Source: Paenibacillus terricola
Lineage (GTDB): Bacteria > Bacillota > Bacilli > Paenibacillales > Paenibacillaceae
Assembly: GCF_014779765.1 (NCBI RefSeq)
Contig: NZ_JACXZA010000003.1
Coordinates: 248,001-312,000 of the forward strand
DNA length: 64,000 nucleotides
Direction of reading: 5' to 3'
Position 1 is the stretch's first letter; each line of letters begins with the position of its first letter. The position numbers were made by a program, and so were the translations under genes. Of this stretch, positions 26,539 to 35,858 are shown in pieces. The notes below the pieces were generated by a model that ran no database searches, was not told the DNA's origin, and was given only the letters and a program-made list of their open reading frames with translations.

Positions 26539-27294
26539 TTAGCCGAAACGGCCGCTAATATAGTCTTCTGTCCGCTGATCCGTTGGATTGGAGAACAGTT
26601 TCTCCGTTTCGTCATACTCGACAACTTCACCATTCAAGAAGAACACCGTCTGATTCGATACACGCGCTGCTTGATGCATGTTGTGCGTTACCATAACGAT
26701 CGTATAACGATCTTTCAGCTCCTGCGCCAACTCTTCAATCTTCAGCGTCGAGATCGGGTCAAGCGCGGATGTCGCTTCGTCCATCAGCAGAATGTCCGGG
26801 TTAACCGCCAATGCTCGAGCAATACAGAGACGTTGCTGCTGGCCGCCCGAGAGGCTGAATGCCGAACGCTTCAAATAATCCTTCACTTCCTCCCACAGAA
26901 CAGCGGAACGAAGCGATGTTTCGACGATTTCGTCGAGCTGCTTACGGTCGCGAATGCCATGCAGACGCGGTCCGTAAGCGATGTTGTCATAGATCGATTT
27001 GGGAAAAGGATTCGGCTGCTGGAACACCATGCCGACCTTCTTGCGCAGCGTCTCCACGTCAACGTCGCCGGAATAAATATCGGTTCCCGATATCGCAATC
27101 TCGCCTTGAATGCGAGTGCCGGGAATCATATCGTTCATCCGATTAAGCGTCCGCAGCAGCGTTGACTTGCCGCAGCCCGATGGACCGATGAAAGCCGTGA
27201 TTGCTTTCTCAGGAATGCGCAGCGACACATCCTTCAGCGCATGGAACGCGCCATAGAACAGATTCAGTTGATTAATTTCAATTAAGGTTTGCAT
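26539..27294 (-). CDS. pstB: Phosphate ABC transporter ATP-binding protein
   Basis: 251 residues: Walker [10 protein letters not shown], signature LSGGQQQRL, Walker [16 protein letters not shown]-loop VTHNM. Typical PstB. Separated from pstA by 311 nt that include a MITE-like repeat, unlike the tight spacing elsewhere in the operon, so its dependence on the upstream promoter may be altered. Confidence 0.96.
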   Translation of the reverse strand: MQTLIEINQLNLFYGAFHALKDVSLRIPEKAITAFIGPSGCGKSTLLRTLNRMNDMIPGTRIQGEIAISGTDIYSGDVDVETLRKKVGMVFQQPNPFPKSIYDNIAYGPRLHGIRDRKQLDEIVETSLRSAVLWEEVKDYLKRSAFSLSGGQQQRLCIARALAVNPDILLMDEATSALDPISTLKIEELAQELKDRYTIVMVTHNMHQAARVSNQTVFFLNGEVVEYDETEKLFSNPTDQRTEDYISGRFG

Positions 27295-27361
27295 CGGATG
27301 ACCCCCGCGTTTGAGTATTCAAGACCAACTATTAATAAATCGTCACGAGTCGATTAAGGAA

Positions 27362-27594
27362 GTTCAAAAAGTCGTCTTTTGATCACGAAGTGTATCCGGA
27401 AGATTATTCGGCGTCGAAGCTTGTGTTCACCTTCGGAGTGCGGTACTCATGTAGGTTTGGCCTACACTCCGTTCCTCCTGAAGTTATTTGCGATACCTCA
27501 GGCGTTACATCCTGCGAGCAAATAACCGCTTCGCAAGCATAAGCTATTCAGATTCTCACAATCTTCTCGGTGCTGAAAACCCAACTTTTTGAAC
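27362..27594. mobile_element. MITE-like palindromic repeat between pstA and pstB
   Basis: About 233 bp bounded by GTTCAAAAAGT and its inverse ACTTTTTGAAC, with the similarity extending imperfectly inward. Inside are a hairpin around CGGAGTG/CACTCCG (27436-27476) and one around TTATTTGC/GCAAATAA. It encodes nothing. Shorter sequences with the same end occur at 31752-31781 and 55769-55807. No target duplication was confirmed. Confidence 0.55.
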
Positions 27595-27605
27595 GCGTAT
27601 TTTAT

Positions 27606-28484
27606 TTAGATATGTTTGTTGTATTTGTTGCGAAGCAGAATCGCCGACAAGTTCATCAAGAGCAGCATGACGAGCAGCACGATGATGCCGGATGCAGCAA
27701 GCTCTTGGAACGAAGCCTGCGGACGCGATACCCAGTTGTAGATCTGAATCGGCATAACCGTGAACGAATCCAGCGGTCCCGTTGGCAGGAAGGCCACGAA
27801 CGTCAGCGCACCGATCATGACTAGCGGCGCTGTCTCGCCGATTGCACGCGACATCGCAAGAATGACGCCTGTTAGAATGCCTGAGATACATGACGGCAGT
27901 ACAGACCGCGATACAGTCTGCCATTTCGTCGCACCTAGTGCATAAGAAGCGTCACGCCGCGACTTCGGCACCGAGCGAATCGCTTCCTGCGCCGATACGA
28001 TAATGATCGGCAGCACGAGCAGCGTCATGGTGAACGAACCGGCGAGCAAGCTGCGTCCCAGATGAAGCTCACGAACGAACAGCGTTAGACCAAGAATACC
28101 GTAAACGATCGATGGAACACCGGCCAGCGTACTGATATTAAGTTGAATCATTCGCGTAATCCGGTTCTTCTTCGCATATTCTTCCAGATAGATCGCAGCG
28201 CCTACACCCAGCAGGAACGATAGCGGCGTCATAATCAGCAGCATGTACAAGGAGCCCACGATCGCGGACTTCATGCCAGCCTCGCTCGCTTTGCGTGAAG
28301 GGAAGTTGTTGAACAGCTCCGGTCTGATCATATGAATTCCGTCCGTAATAATATCAATGAGCAGCGCCATTAAGGCAATGACACCGATCGACGTGGCCAC
28401 CAGGAAAAGCAGCTTCAGAGAGAAGTCGATGCGCCGGCGTCCGGCGATCTGCTTGCGATTGGCATCTATAAAAATTGAAGACAT
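27606..28484 (-). CDS. pstA: Phosphate ABC transporter permease PstA
   Basis: 292 residues with six membrane helices and the EAA motif YALGATKWQTVSRSVLPSCISG. Pairs with PstC to form the phosphate channel. The frame ends at 27606, just inside the flank of the repeat element. Start at 28484, one base after the pstC stop, with GGGAGGAG inside the pstC end. Confidence 0.95.
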   Translation of the reverse strand: MSSIFIDANRKQIAGRRRIDFSLKLLFLVATSIGVIALMALLIDIITDGIHMIRPELFNNFPSRKASEAGMKSAIVGSLYMLLIMTPLSFLLGVGAAIYLEEYAKKNRITRMIQLNISTLAGVPSIVYGILGLTLFVRELHLGRSLLAGSFTMTLLVLPIIIVSAQEAIRSVPKSRRDASYALGATKWQTVSRSVLPSCISGILTGVILAMSRAIGETAPLVMIGALTFVAFLPTGPLDSFTVMPIQIYNWVSRPQASFQELAASGIIVLLVMLLLMNLSAILLRNKYNKHI

Positions 28485-28485
28485 C

Positions 28486-29445
28486 CTAGTACTCCTCCCG
28501 GAAACGTCTAGCTACGTATTGTGCAAGAATGTTGAGCAAGAAAGTAATGACGAACAACGTCATCCCTACTGCGAAAATCGTTCCGTATTCGACGCTTCCA
28601 TGCGGCGTGTCGCCCAGGCTGACCTGTACGATATATGCCGTCATCGTCTGAATGCTTTCCAGTGGATTGGCCGTCAGCTTCGGCGTGGAGCCCGCAGCTA
28701 CGGTAACGATCATCGTCTCGCCGATCGCGCGGGAGAACGCAAGCACGGCGGAAGCGACGATACCGGAGAATGCTGCTGGCACGACAATCTTAAGCGCAAC
28801 TTCGAACCGAGTCGCGCCAAGCGCATATGCGCCATCGCGCAGGCTGCGCGGTACGGCCGTCATCGCATCTTCGCTGAGCGAGCAGACCATCGGAATAATC
28901 ATAATACCGACCACGATGCCCGCAGCAAGTGCGTTGAACACGCCAGCATCAGCGAAGAGGCCGCGAATGATCGGTGTAATGAAGCTGAGTGCGAAATAAC
29001 CGTAGACGATCGTCGGAACGCCGGCCAGCACTTCCAGAATCGGCTTCACAATGTTACGAACCTTCTTCGGTGCGTACTCACTTAAGTAGATCGCGCTCGC
29101 CAGTCCAATTGGGACTGCTACAAGACAGGCGATAACGGTGATGAGCAGCGTACCGCAGATAAGCGGCCAGATGCCGAAGCTCTTCGGATCGATAAGCGGC
29201 GACCATTTGCCACCGGTAATGAAGTCGATGAAAGGAATCTTCTCGAAGAAATGATACGTTTCACCGATCAAGGTAGCGACGATGCCGATCGTCGTGGCGA
29301 TTGAGAGCGCAGCGCATAGAAACAGCGCGATCGGCATAATTTTATCCATTAGATGAGACTTTTCATTGCGGAATCCGTGATCCCGCTTCGCAGCAGCGTT
29401 TACGAGCTGCTTCGGACTCTTGGTGCTCAGCGCCTCGTTAGGCAT
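28486..29445 (-). CDS. pstC: Phosphate ABC transporter permease PstC
   Basis: 319 residues, six helices after a cytoplasmic N-terminus of about 35, EAA motif [22 protein letters not shown]. Conserved arginines in the PstC loops are visible ([10 protein letters not shown]). Follows pstS by about 40 nt. Confidence 0.95.
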   Translation of the reverse strand: MPNEALSTKSPKQLVNAAAKRDHGFRNEKSHLMDKIMPIALFLCAALSIATTIGIVATLIGETYHFFEKIPFIDFITGGKWSPLIDPKSFGIWPLICGTLLITVIACLVAVPIGLASAIYLSEYAPKKVRNIVKPILEVLAGVPTIVYGYFALSFITPIIRGLFADAGVFNALAAGIVVGIMIIPMVCSLSEDAMTAVPRSLRDGAYALGATRFEVALKIVVPAAFSGIVASAVLAFSRAIGETMIVTVAAGSTPKLTANPLESIQTMTAYIVQVSLGDTPHGSVEYGTIFAVGMTLFVITFLLNILAQYVARRFREEY

Positions 29446-29485
29446 GTATGATTCTCTCCCTGCCTCTTCCGAATAATTAGCTTAA

Positions 29486-30517
29486 TTAGTGAAGCTTCGT
29501 AGCTTCTTCGCTATATTGGTCATCAGGCAGTGGTACATAGCCAACTTCGCTTGCGAGGCTACCGATATTGTTAATGTAGTAATCAGCGAATGCATACACT
29601 TCCGGACGCGACATTTCTTCTTTGTTCACATAGATGAACAGTGGGCGGGACAATGGTGCATACGTACCGTCCTTGATCGTCTCTGTAGAAGGGGCGATAG
29701 CGCCTTTGCCTGCATCGATCGGAACAACTTTCAGCTTATCAGCGTTCTCTTCATAGTAAGCAAATCCGAAGTAACCAATAGCATATTTGCTGCCTTCAAC
29801 GCCTTGTACGAGCGTATTGTCATCTTCGCTGAACGAGATTTGAGTATCGTTGCGGATACCCTTCTTCTCAAGAATCGCTTCATTGAAGTAGTCGTATGTG
29901 CCTGACTCAGCACCTGGGGAATACATCAGAATCTTCTCTGCCGGCCATCCTGCGCGAACGTCTGCCCACGTCTTAACCGTCGATCCTGTCGTGAAGATCT
30001 TGTTCAGCTCTTCTACTGTCAGATGATCGATAAAATCATTGTCTTTGCTTACGACGAGCGACAGTCCGTCGTAAGCGATCGTCAGATCCGAATACTCGAT
30101 GCCGTTGTCGCTGCAAGCTTTCGCTTCTTCGTCCTTGATCGGACGCGAAGCATCAGCGATTGCCAGTTCTCCACTGCAGAAACGTTTGAAGCCGCCGCCT
30201 GTACCCGAGACGCCTACCGTTACGCGCACATCAGGATTGAATTTGCCGAATTCCTCAGCTGCTGCCTCGGTCAGTGGGTATACCGTACTGGAACCATCGA
30301 TCTCGATCTGTCCGCCCATCTCCACCGTTACGTCCTCATCATCGACTGCCTCTTCTTCTCCCGTATCAGAGCTCTGATCATCGCTCGTCTGTTCCGTATC
30401 GCTGGAACCGTTCGATGTCGAATCTTCAGCCTTATTGCCACACGCTGCCGTTATGAAAAGCAGCGCAATCATCATCACCATTAACAAGCTCTTGAAGCCT
30501 TTGTTCTTCAACACCAA
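29486..30517 (-). CDS. pstS: Phosphate-binding lipoprotein PstS
   Basis: 343 residues. Signal peptide with lipobox ITAACGNK, an acidic Ser/Thr/Asp-rich linker of about 40 residues, then the phosphate-binding fold: DGSSTVYPLTEA, GVSGTGGGFKRFC, ADASRPI and SPGAESGTYDYF. Captures phosphate for PstCA. The start is TTG 30517 or GTG 30514 behind GGAG. A Pho box and promoter lie upstream. Confidence 0.95.
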   Translation of the reverse strand: MVLKNKGFKSLLMVMMIALLFITAACGNKAEDSTSNGSSDTEQTSDDQSSDTGEEEAVDDEDVTVEMGGQIEIDGSSTVYPLTEAAAEEFGKFNPDVRVTVGVSGTGGGFKRFCSGELAIADASRPIKDEEAKACSDNGIEYSDLTIAYDGLSLVVSKDNDFIDHLTVEELNKIFTTGSTVKTWADVRAGWPAEKILMYSPGAESGTYDYFNEAILEKKGIRNDTQISFSEDDNTLVQGVEGSKYAIGYFGFAYYEENADKLKVVPIDAGKGAIAPSTETIKDGTYAPLSRPLFIYVNKEEMSRPEVYAFADYYINNIGSLASEVGYVPLPDDQYSEEATKLH

Positions 30518-30618
30518 CGACCACTCCTTAGAATCCCATTAGTAAGTTTAAGTTTATAAGTACAAGTTCTTCTTGGTCTTAATGTTACGAGATGTTTGTA
30601 AATCGGGTATAGGCGAAA

Positions 30619-30635
30619 TGTTAACTGCATGTAAA
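30619..30635 (-). promoter_or_regulatory. PhoP (Pho) box upstream of pstS
   Basis: TTTACATGCAGTTAACA is two TT(A/T)ACA repeats with a 5-nt spacer, the 11-bp register bound by PhoP in Bacillus. It lies about 100 nt upstream of pstS. Phosphate-starvation control of pstSCAB-phoU is inferred. Confidence 0.65.
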
Positions 30636-30664
30636 AATCAAGTGCCGCAAGTTCGAAATGAAAA

Positions 30665-30686
30665 GAAGGCGGCTCGCGCCGCCTTC
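30665..30686 (-). terminator. Terminator of the second pstS-like gene
   Basis: GAAGGCGGC pairs perfectly with GCCGCCTTC around 4 nt; TTTTCATTTC follows on the minus strand. It isolates the upstream pstS paralogue from the pst operon. Confidence 0.85.
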
Positions 30687-30714
30687 TCAGCTATCCAAAT
30701 CCATTATGAGGGGA

Positions 30715-31638
30715 TTATTTCAGCTTGCTTGCTTGCGAAGCGTAGAAGCCTTTGGACAGTGGAACGTAGCCAACTTCCTTCGACAGCGTGCCTGCGTTTT
30801 GCAGGTAGAATTGTGTGAAAGCTTTAACTTCCGGGCGGTTAGCCAGATCCGTTTTGTTCACGTAGAAGAAGATTGGACGGGACAAGAAGTACATGCCGTT
30901 AGCGATCGTTTGAGCCGATGGACCAATTGCACGCGTTCCTTTGTCGATAACAACGGCTTTCAGCTTCGATTTGTTCTCTACATAGTACGCGTAACCGAAG
31001 TAGCCGATTGCATACTTGTCGTTCGTGATGCCTTCAACGAGTACGTTGTCGTCTTCGCTGAACGTGATTTGGCTGTCGTTACGGCTCGATTTCGATTTGC
31101 CATTCACTTTCTCCGTGAAGAAGTCGAACGTGCCGGAGTCGCTGCCTGGCGAATAGATTTTGATTTTCTCGTCCGGGAAGCCTTTGCGAACGTCAGCCCA
31201 CGTTTTCACTGTGGAACCGCTTTGGAAGATCGATTTCAACTCAGCAACCGTCAGCTTTTGTGCCCACGTATTGTTTTTGTTGATTGCGATCGTGATGCCG
31301 TCATACGCTACCGTTACGTCTGTATACGTGATGTTTTTCGCAGCGCATGCTTTTTTCTCTGCATCCGAGATAGGACGCGATGCGTCAGCGATTGGAATTT
31401 CACCATTGCAGAAACGTTTGAAGCCGCCGCCCGTACCGGAAACGCCTACCGTTACGCGAACGTCTTTGTGATCTTTGCCGAACTCTTCTGCGACAGCTTC
31501 CGTGATCGGATATACTGTGCTGGAACCATCAATTTCAATCGTACCCTTCAGATTGTCGGCAGCACCTGCTTGACCCGTCAACAGAAGCGACAAGCTAGCT
31601 GCAACAATCGCAAGCTTCAAAGTCAATTTCTTAAACAA
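30715..31638 (-). CDS. PstS-like phosphate-binding protein without lipobox
   Basis: 307 residues, a close paralogue of the adjacent PstS with the same binding motifs (DGSSTVYPITEA, GVSGTGGGFKRFC, ADASRPIS). The signal peptide ends LLLTGQAGAAD and has no Cys, so it is predicted to be cleaved by signal peptidase I and released or held in the wall rather than lipid-anchored. Start TTG 31638 behind GGAG. It has its own promoter region and a strong terminator, so it can be expressed apart from the transporter. Confidence 0.9.
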   Translation of the reverse strand: MFKKLTLKLAIVAASLSLLLTGQAGAADNLKGTIEIDGSSTVYPITEAVAEEFGKDHKDVRVTVGVSGTGGGFKRFCNGEIPIADASRPISDAEKKACAAKNITYTDVTVAYDGITIAINKNNTWAQKLTVAELKSIFQSGSTVKTWADVRKGFPDEKIKIYSPGSDSGTFDFFTEKVNGKSKSSRNDSQITFSEDDNVLVEGITNDKYAIGYFGYAYYVENKSKLKAVVIDKGTRAIGPSAQTIANGMYFLSRPIFFYVNKTDLANRPEVKAFTQFYLQNAGTLSKEVGYVPLSKGFYASQASKLK

Positions 31639-31751
31639 CGAAGACCACTCCTCAATTAGGTATCGTACATCTTATGTACATGCCTAATATTAGGGGCGGT
31701 CTGTTAAGAGAAAATTATCGAATTATGAATAATTAGTAAAGTTTACCTATA

Positions 31752-31781
31752 AGTGCTCAAAAGCGAAGTTTTTGAACTTCC
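31752..31781. repeat. Short copy of the GTTCAAAAA repeat end
   Basis: On the minus strand GGAAGTTCAAAAA, then CTTTTGAGCAC, matching the end of the element at 27357-27390 with a few changes. It lies directly after the stop of the CBS-chemoreceptor gene. Confidence 0.4.
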
Positions 31782-31782
31782 T

Positions 31783-32970
31783 CTACAAATCTTCTAATCG
31801 TTCCTGAACGCTTACAGAGTGATTATGCGCTTGATTGGTCAGTTCAGCGACAAGTCGGCTGCTATCGCGGTTATGTTCTGCCGATTGGCATAACCTATCG
31901 AAAGCAGAGGCTGCAGACTCTACAAATTGATTGCTGGCTCTTGTATCCGCTTGGCTCTGATGATGCAATCGGCTTGTTTCCTCAATAGCGCCTTGAATAC
32001 CGCGAACGAGCGAAGCGATGGTATCCGCAGATTGCTTCGTTTCCACCGCAAGCTTCATAACTTCATCCGCGACAACTGCGAAGCTGCGGCCATGCTCGCC
32101 TGCTCTAGCTGCTTCGATGGCTGCATTCAGAGAAAGCAGATTGCAGGTTTCTGCAAGCTCTCGAATAAGGGACGTCACTTGACCGACATCGCGTGCACGC
32201 TCCTGCAGCTCGTCAAAATGCGACTTTTGTGCCGCAGCAAGTTCTGTCAGTCTGCCTAATCCCTCACGAACCTGATCCAGTTCCATCTTGCCCTGCTGCG
32301 TCATCATTACCATATCCGTCGACAGATTCGAGCCGTCCATTGTCGATTGTTTCACTTCCGCAATTTCGCGTTCGATCGACGCCATCAGCCCTTGCGTCTC
32401 TTTGAGTACAACCGATTTCTGCTGAACGGCCGCATCCTGAATATCACGCGAAATGCGAAGCAAGTCGCCTACCGTAAGCATGCCGGCAAGCTTAGCTCCT
32501 TCAGTAACGATTACGCAATTGTACAGCGTCGCTTCATCGCGACTAAGTGCTTGTCCAATAAGGCTTGCGGGGTCCATTTCACTGTCAATCATTAACGGTT
32601 CGGCATCCATCAGCTTCGTAACAGGCTTATTGTAATAGAGCTCGGATCCGAATCTTTGGCTAAGGTAATGATAGAATCGATTGCGCATGATCAGTCCAAG
32701 CGGCTCTCCAGCTTGTCCCGTTACTACAGCGCACTCTTCGTCGACACGGCTCTTGAATAATCGAAGCAAATCTAGGCAGCTCGTATCGGCCGACACAGTG
32801 ACCGGATAGCGCAAGTAATCGGAAAGGCGAATCGTTGGTATGACAACCACATCCGCTGGGGGTTCAATTGGCGCCTGCTTCTGCTCCTGCACATGCTTTA
32901 GTTCCTGCTTTTGCTCCTGCACCTGCTCCTGTTTCTGCTCCGCTTCTTCACGTATCATTAGCAATTGCAT
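31783..32970 (-). CDS. Cytoplasmic CBS-domain chemoreceptor-like protein
   Basis: 395 residues without membrane helices. Residues 8-40 are a Gln/Glu/Lys repeat ([12 protein letters not shown]). A CBS pair follows (about 45-180; [45 protein letters not shown]), then a helical MCP signalling domain whose tip is [38 protein letters not shown] pairs usually bind adenine nucleotides, so this looks like a soluble receptor reporting energy state to CheA/CheW or a partner. No methylation sites can be assigned with confidence. Start ATG 32970, with GGAG 11 nt upstream. Confidence 0.85.
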   Translation of the reverse strand: MQLLMIREEAEQKQEQVQEQKQELKHVQEQKQAPIEPPADVVVIPTIRLSDYLRYPVTVSADTSCLDLLRLFKSRVDEECAVVTGQAGEPLGLIMRNRFYHYLSQRFGSELYYNKPVTKLMDAEPLMIDSEMDPASLIGQALSRDEATLYNCVIVTEGAKLAGMLTVGDLLRISRDIQDAAVQQKSVVLKETQGLMASIEREIAEVKQSTMDGSNLSTDMVMMTQQGKMELDQVREGLGRLTELAAAQKSHFDELQERARDVGQVTSLIRELAETCNLLSLNAAIEAARAGEHGRSFAVVADEVMKLAVETKQSADTIASLVRGIQGAIEETSRLHHQSQADTRASNQFVESAASAFDRLCQSAEHNRDSSRLVAELTNQAHNHSVSVQERLEDL

Positions 32971-33234
32971 AATGATCTACACTCCATCCCATCGACAATT
33001 TCTGTATCTGATAAACCCACTATAAACTGGCAAATTTATCACAAACGCAGCGTTTTGTTAATGGAGTGTTAATTTTCGACAGTGTTCGCAATTTTGTCGA
33101 TTGCATGCTAACGATTGCTTGATGCCCGGCGCACATGAATTGCGTCGATTGTGACGATGCTACTGAAGCGGTAATGAGCAGCTGCCGCATCGATATCGCA
33201 CTAATTTCTTATAAGCGGAAGGGAGCCATTATTG

Positions 33235-33423
33235 ATGACGACTTCGAAAAACCGCCGCGTGAACGCTTGGCACCAACGGAAGCACAACCACCAACCGACG
33301 CATGGCAAAATCAAATCATTTGCCGAACTCGCGGAAGAACCAGGTACGATGCCAGCGGTAAATACAACGATGCTTATCAATGAGCACGCGAAACAAGCTA
33401 GTCAGCAATCATTACTCCCTTAA
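33235..33423 (+). CDS. Small basic hypothetical protein
   Basis: 62 residues, rich in His, Lys and Arg near the N-terminus (TTSKNRRVNAWHQRKHNHQP) and Ala/Gln at the end. Not recognised. Supported by GGAAGGGAG nine bases before the ATG and a perfect hairpin 33 nt after the stop. A competing frame at 33135-33383 has no ribosome binding site and an unlikely composition. Upstream 32971-33230 holds nothing else I can support. Confidence 0.45.
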   Translation: MTTSKNRRVNAWHQRKHNHQPTHGKIKSFAELAEEPGTMPAVNTTMLINEHAKQASQQSLLP

Positions 33424-33455
33424 GCTGCAACTGCCGTTATTCGACGTTAGAAGAA

Positions 33456-33481
33456 GAAGCTGTCGCCTAAGCGACAGCTTC
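33456..33481. terminator. Bidirectional-looking hairpin
   Basis: GAAGCTGTCGC pairs perfectly with GCGACAGCTTC around 4 nt. T tracts on either side are weak. It lies between the small plus-strand gene and the convergent amino-acid ATPase gene. Confidence 0.55.
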
Positions 33482-33525
33482 AACTAAACATTATTCTGCT
33501 TTTATAAATAGCGACAACTTACCGT

Positions 33526-34251
33526 TTATTTCAATACTTTGCTAAGGAACAGCTTCGTACGTTCCTCTCTCGGATGCTCGAACATTCGCTCCGGCGTTCC
33601 CTCTTCAATAATTCGGCCCTCATCCATGAATAGAACACGGTCGCCAACTTCACGAGCGAAGCCCATCTCGTGGGTAACGATCACCATCGTCATCCCCTGT
33701 GCAGCAAGCTTCTTCATGACGTCGAGCACTTCGCCAACCATCTCTGGATCGAGTGCAGATGTCGGTTCATCGAACAACATTACACTCGGCTTCATCGCTA
33801 GAGCACGCGCAATGGCGATACGCTGCTTTTGTCCGCCGGACAGACGAGCTGGGTATGCATCGCGCTTATCGGCAAGGCCAACAGAAGATAGCAAGGCAAG
33901 CGCCTCGGCATCCGCCTTCTCTTTCCCCAGCTTCTTCAGCTTGCGTGGCGCAAGCGTCACATTCTGGAGCACGGTCATATGCGGGAAGAGATTAAACTGT
34001 TGAAACACCATCCCCATCCGCTGGCGAATCTGATTCAGATCGCGCTGCCTGCCGGTTATGAGCTGATTCTCAAAACGAATCTCTCCGCTTGTCGGTTCCT
34101 CCATCCGGTTCAGACAACGGAGAAACGTACTTTTGCCCGAGCCGCTCGGACCGATAACAACGACAACCTCGCCTTTACTAATTTCGGTGTCGATGCCTTT
34201 TAAGATTTCATGCTTACCATATGATTTGCGTAACGATTGAACATTAATCAT
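33526..34251 (-). CDS. Polar amino acid ABC transporter ATP-binding protein
   Basis: 241 residues, Walker [10 protein letters not shown], signature LSGGQKQRI, Walker [21 protein letters not shown], the GlnQ/HisP-type pattern. Energises uptake with the adjacent permease and binding protein. ATG overlaps the permease stop by 4 nt. Substrate not readable. Confidence 0.94.
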   Translation of the reverse strand: MINVQSLRKSYGKHEILKGIDTEISKGEVVVVIGPSGSGKSTFLRCLNRMEEPTSGEIRFENQLITGRQRDLNQIRQRMGMVFQQFNLFPHMTVLQNVTLAPRKLKKLGKEKADAEALALLSSVGLADKRDAYPARLSGGQKQRIAIARALAMKPSVMLFDEPTSALDPEMVGEVLDVMKKLAAQGMTMVIVTHEMGFAREVGDRVLFMDEGRIIEEGTPERMFEHPREERTKLFLSKVLK

Positions 34252-34901
34252 GAGGCACTCAGCTTCCTTTCCAACAGACCAAGCAGCTTCGACAAGGTGA
34301 ATGTCATAACGAAATAAACGGCTGCTGCAACAAGCAATGCCTCAAATGTCCTATACGTAGTCGAATAGACGGTCTGCGTATTGTACATCAAATCGGCGAT
34401 ACCGATGAAGGAAACAAGCGATGAATCTTTAATAATGACAATAAACTCGTTGCCGATTGCAGGCAGCATGTTCCGAAAAGCCTGCGGCAGCACAATATGG
34501 CGAAGCGCCATCCCATGCGACATGCCAAGGGATCGCGCAGCTTCGGTCTGCCCTTTATCAATCGCATTAATTCCTGCCCGGAATACTTCAGCCATATAGG
34601 CAGCGCTATTGATTGTGAGCGCTATGACACCCGAAGTAAAAGGAGGAAGGTTAATGCCGAAATTCGTTAATCCGTAGTAAATGATAACGATTTGAACAAG
34701 CATCGGCGTGCCGCGAATAACCTCGATGTAAACCGACGCCAGAAAGCGCAATATGCCGATCTTCGAGATCCGCAGCAGCGCGATGCCTATGCCCAGTATT
34801 GTCCCGAACAGAACGCCGAAGAATGAAAGCTGCAGTGTCAGCCAAGCGCCCTTCAGAAAATACGTCCAATATTCCGATAGAAATCCAAAGTCCAAGTCCA
34901 T
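34248..34901 (-). CDS. Polar amino acid ABC transporter permease
   Basis: 217 residues, HisM/GlnP family with about five helices and EAA loop [28 protein letters not shown]. Likely acts as a homodimer because only one permease gene is present. Second gene of an SBP-permease-ATPase operon. Confidence 0.94.
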   Translation of the reverse strand: MDLDFGFLSEYWTYFLKGAWLTLQLSFFGVLFGTILGIGIALLRISKIGILRFLASVYIEVIRGTPMLVQIVIIYYGLTNFGINLPPFTSGVIALTINSAAYMAEVFRAGINAIDKGQTEAARSLGMSHGMALRHIVLPQAFRNMLPAIGNEFIVIIKDSSLVSFIGIADLMYNTQTVYSTTYRTFEALLVAAAVYFVMTFTLSKLLGLLERKLSAS

Positions 34902-34911
34902 ACGATGCCTC

Positions 34912-35700
34912 TTACTCGCTCAGCAGCTTGTTGGCTTCGACGATATATTCGTCAAGCGAGCCATTCTGCTTTATTTTATCCAACGATGTGTTCAGCGCAT
35001 CAACCAGCGTTTTATTGCCCTTCTTCACAGCAACCGCCGCGCTGCCCTCCTGGTCGGTAGGCACAACAATGTCCGTCAGCGTAAGTTCAGGCTGGTTCGA
35101 CGCATACAGCTTCGTTACCGGCATTTCCGCCATGATCGCATCCACGCGACCGCTATTCAGCTCCATGATCAGCTCGCTGATCTTACCCAACGAAGTAAGC
35201 TTCGCGCCTTCGATGCCTTTGGCGATGCCTTCTTGAAGGCTGCCCTTCTGCACACCGATACGTTTACCCTTCAAATCGTCGAACGTTTGATAAGAAGCGG
35301 CGGCGTCCTTTTTGACGAGAACCCCTTGCTCTGCCGTATAATAAACATTAGTGAAATCTACACTCTTCGCCCGTTCTTCAGTCGGTGTCATGCCGGAAAT
35401 GACGAGGTCAACCTTATTCGAGTTGAGCGCCAGCAGCAATCCGTCGAACTTCATATCTTGAATTTCGAGTTTTACGCCAAGGTCCTTCGCAAGCTGCTGT
35501 GCGATCGAGATATCGAAACCGACGATCTCGTCTTGCCCATTGTTCGTATGATGAAATTCGTATGGCGGGTAGTCCGCACTCGTTCCGAGCACAAGTTTGC
35601 CGCTTGCCTTAATAGAAGCGAGCTTGTCCTCTTTGCTTCCGCACCCTACGATCGTAATAACCATTGCAGTAAGTAGTAGTATCGTTATCCAACGTCTCAT
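34912..35700 (-). CDS. Polar amino acid ABC transporter substrate-binding lipoprotein
   Basis: 262 residues, lipobox TIVGCGSKE (Cys about residue 20), family 3 solute-binding fold: GTSADYPPYEF, GFDISIAQQLAKDLG, DLVISGMTPTEERAKSVDFT. Captures an amino acid or small polar compound. It is divergent from an M20 aminoacyl hydrolase gene, so the substrate may be an N-acyl or aminobenzoyl amino acid, but this is only inference. Confidence 0.93.
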   Translation of the reverse strand: MRRWITILLLTAMVITIVGCGSKEDKLASIKASGKLVLGTSADYPPYEFHHTNNGQDEIVGFDISIAQQLAKDLGVKLEIQDMKFDGLLLALNSNKVDLVISGMTPTEERAKSVDFTNVYYTAEQGVLVKKDAAASYQTFDDLKGKRIGVQKGSLQEGIAKGIEGAKLTSLGKISELIMELNSGRVDAIMAEMPVTKLYASNQPELTLTDIVVPTDQEGSAAVAVKKGNKTLVDALNTSLDKIKQNGSLDEYIVEANKLLSE

Positions 35701-35858
35701 GATGTTCTCTCCCCTTGAAGTAGCTTGGCAACAACTCTACAATTATAATGGGCAATTCGACAAAAACAACTACATTTCGACACTATTCAACAGTGTTAAT
35801 TTCAACCAATCCAGAAAGTAACAAATAGAGTTTTGTACTCATAAAGGAGCGATTCGCA

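Noticed and set aside
33135-33383. 82-codon plus-strand open frame (MNCVDCDDATEAV...)
   Set aside because: No ribosome binding site and poor composition; the overlapping frame from 33235 has a strong site.
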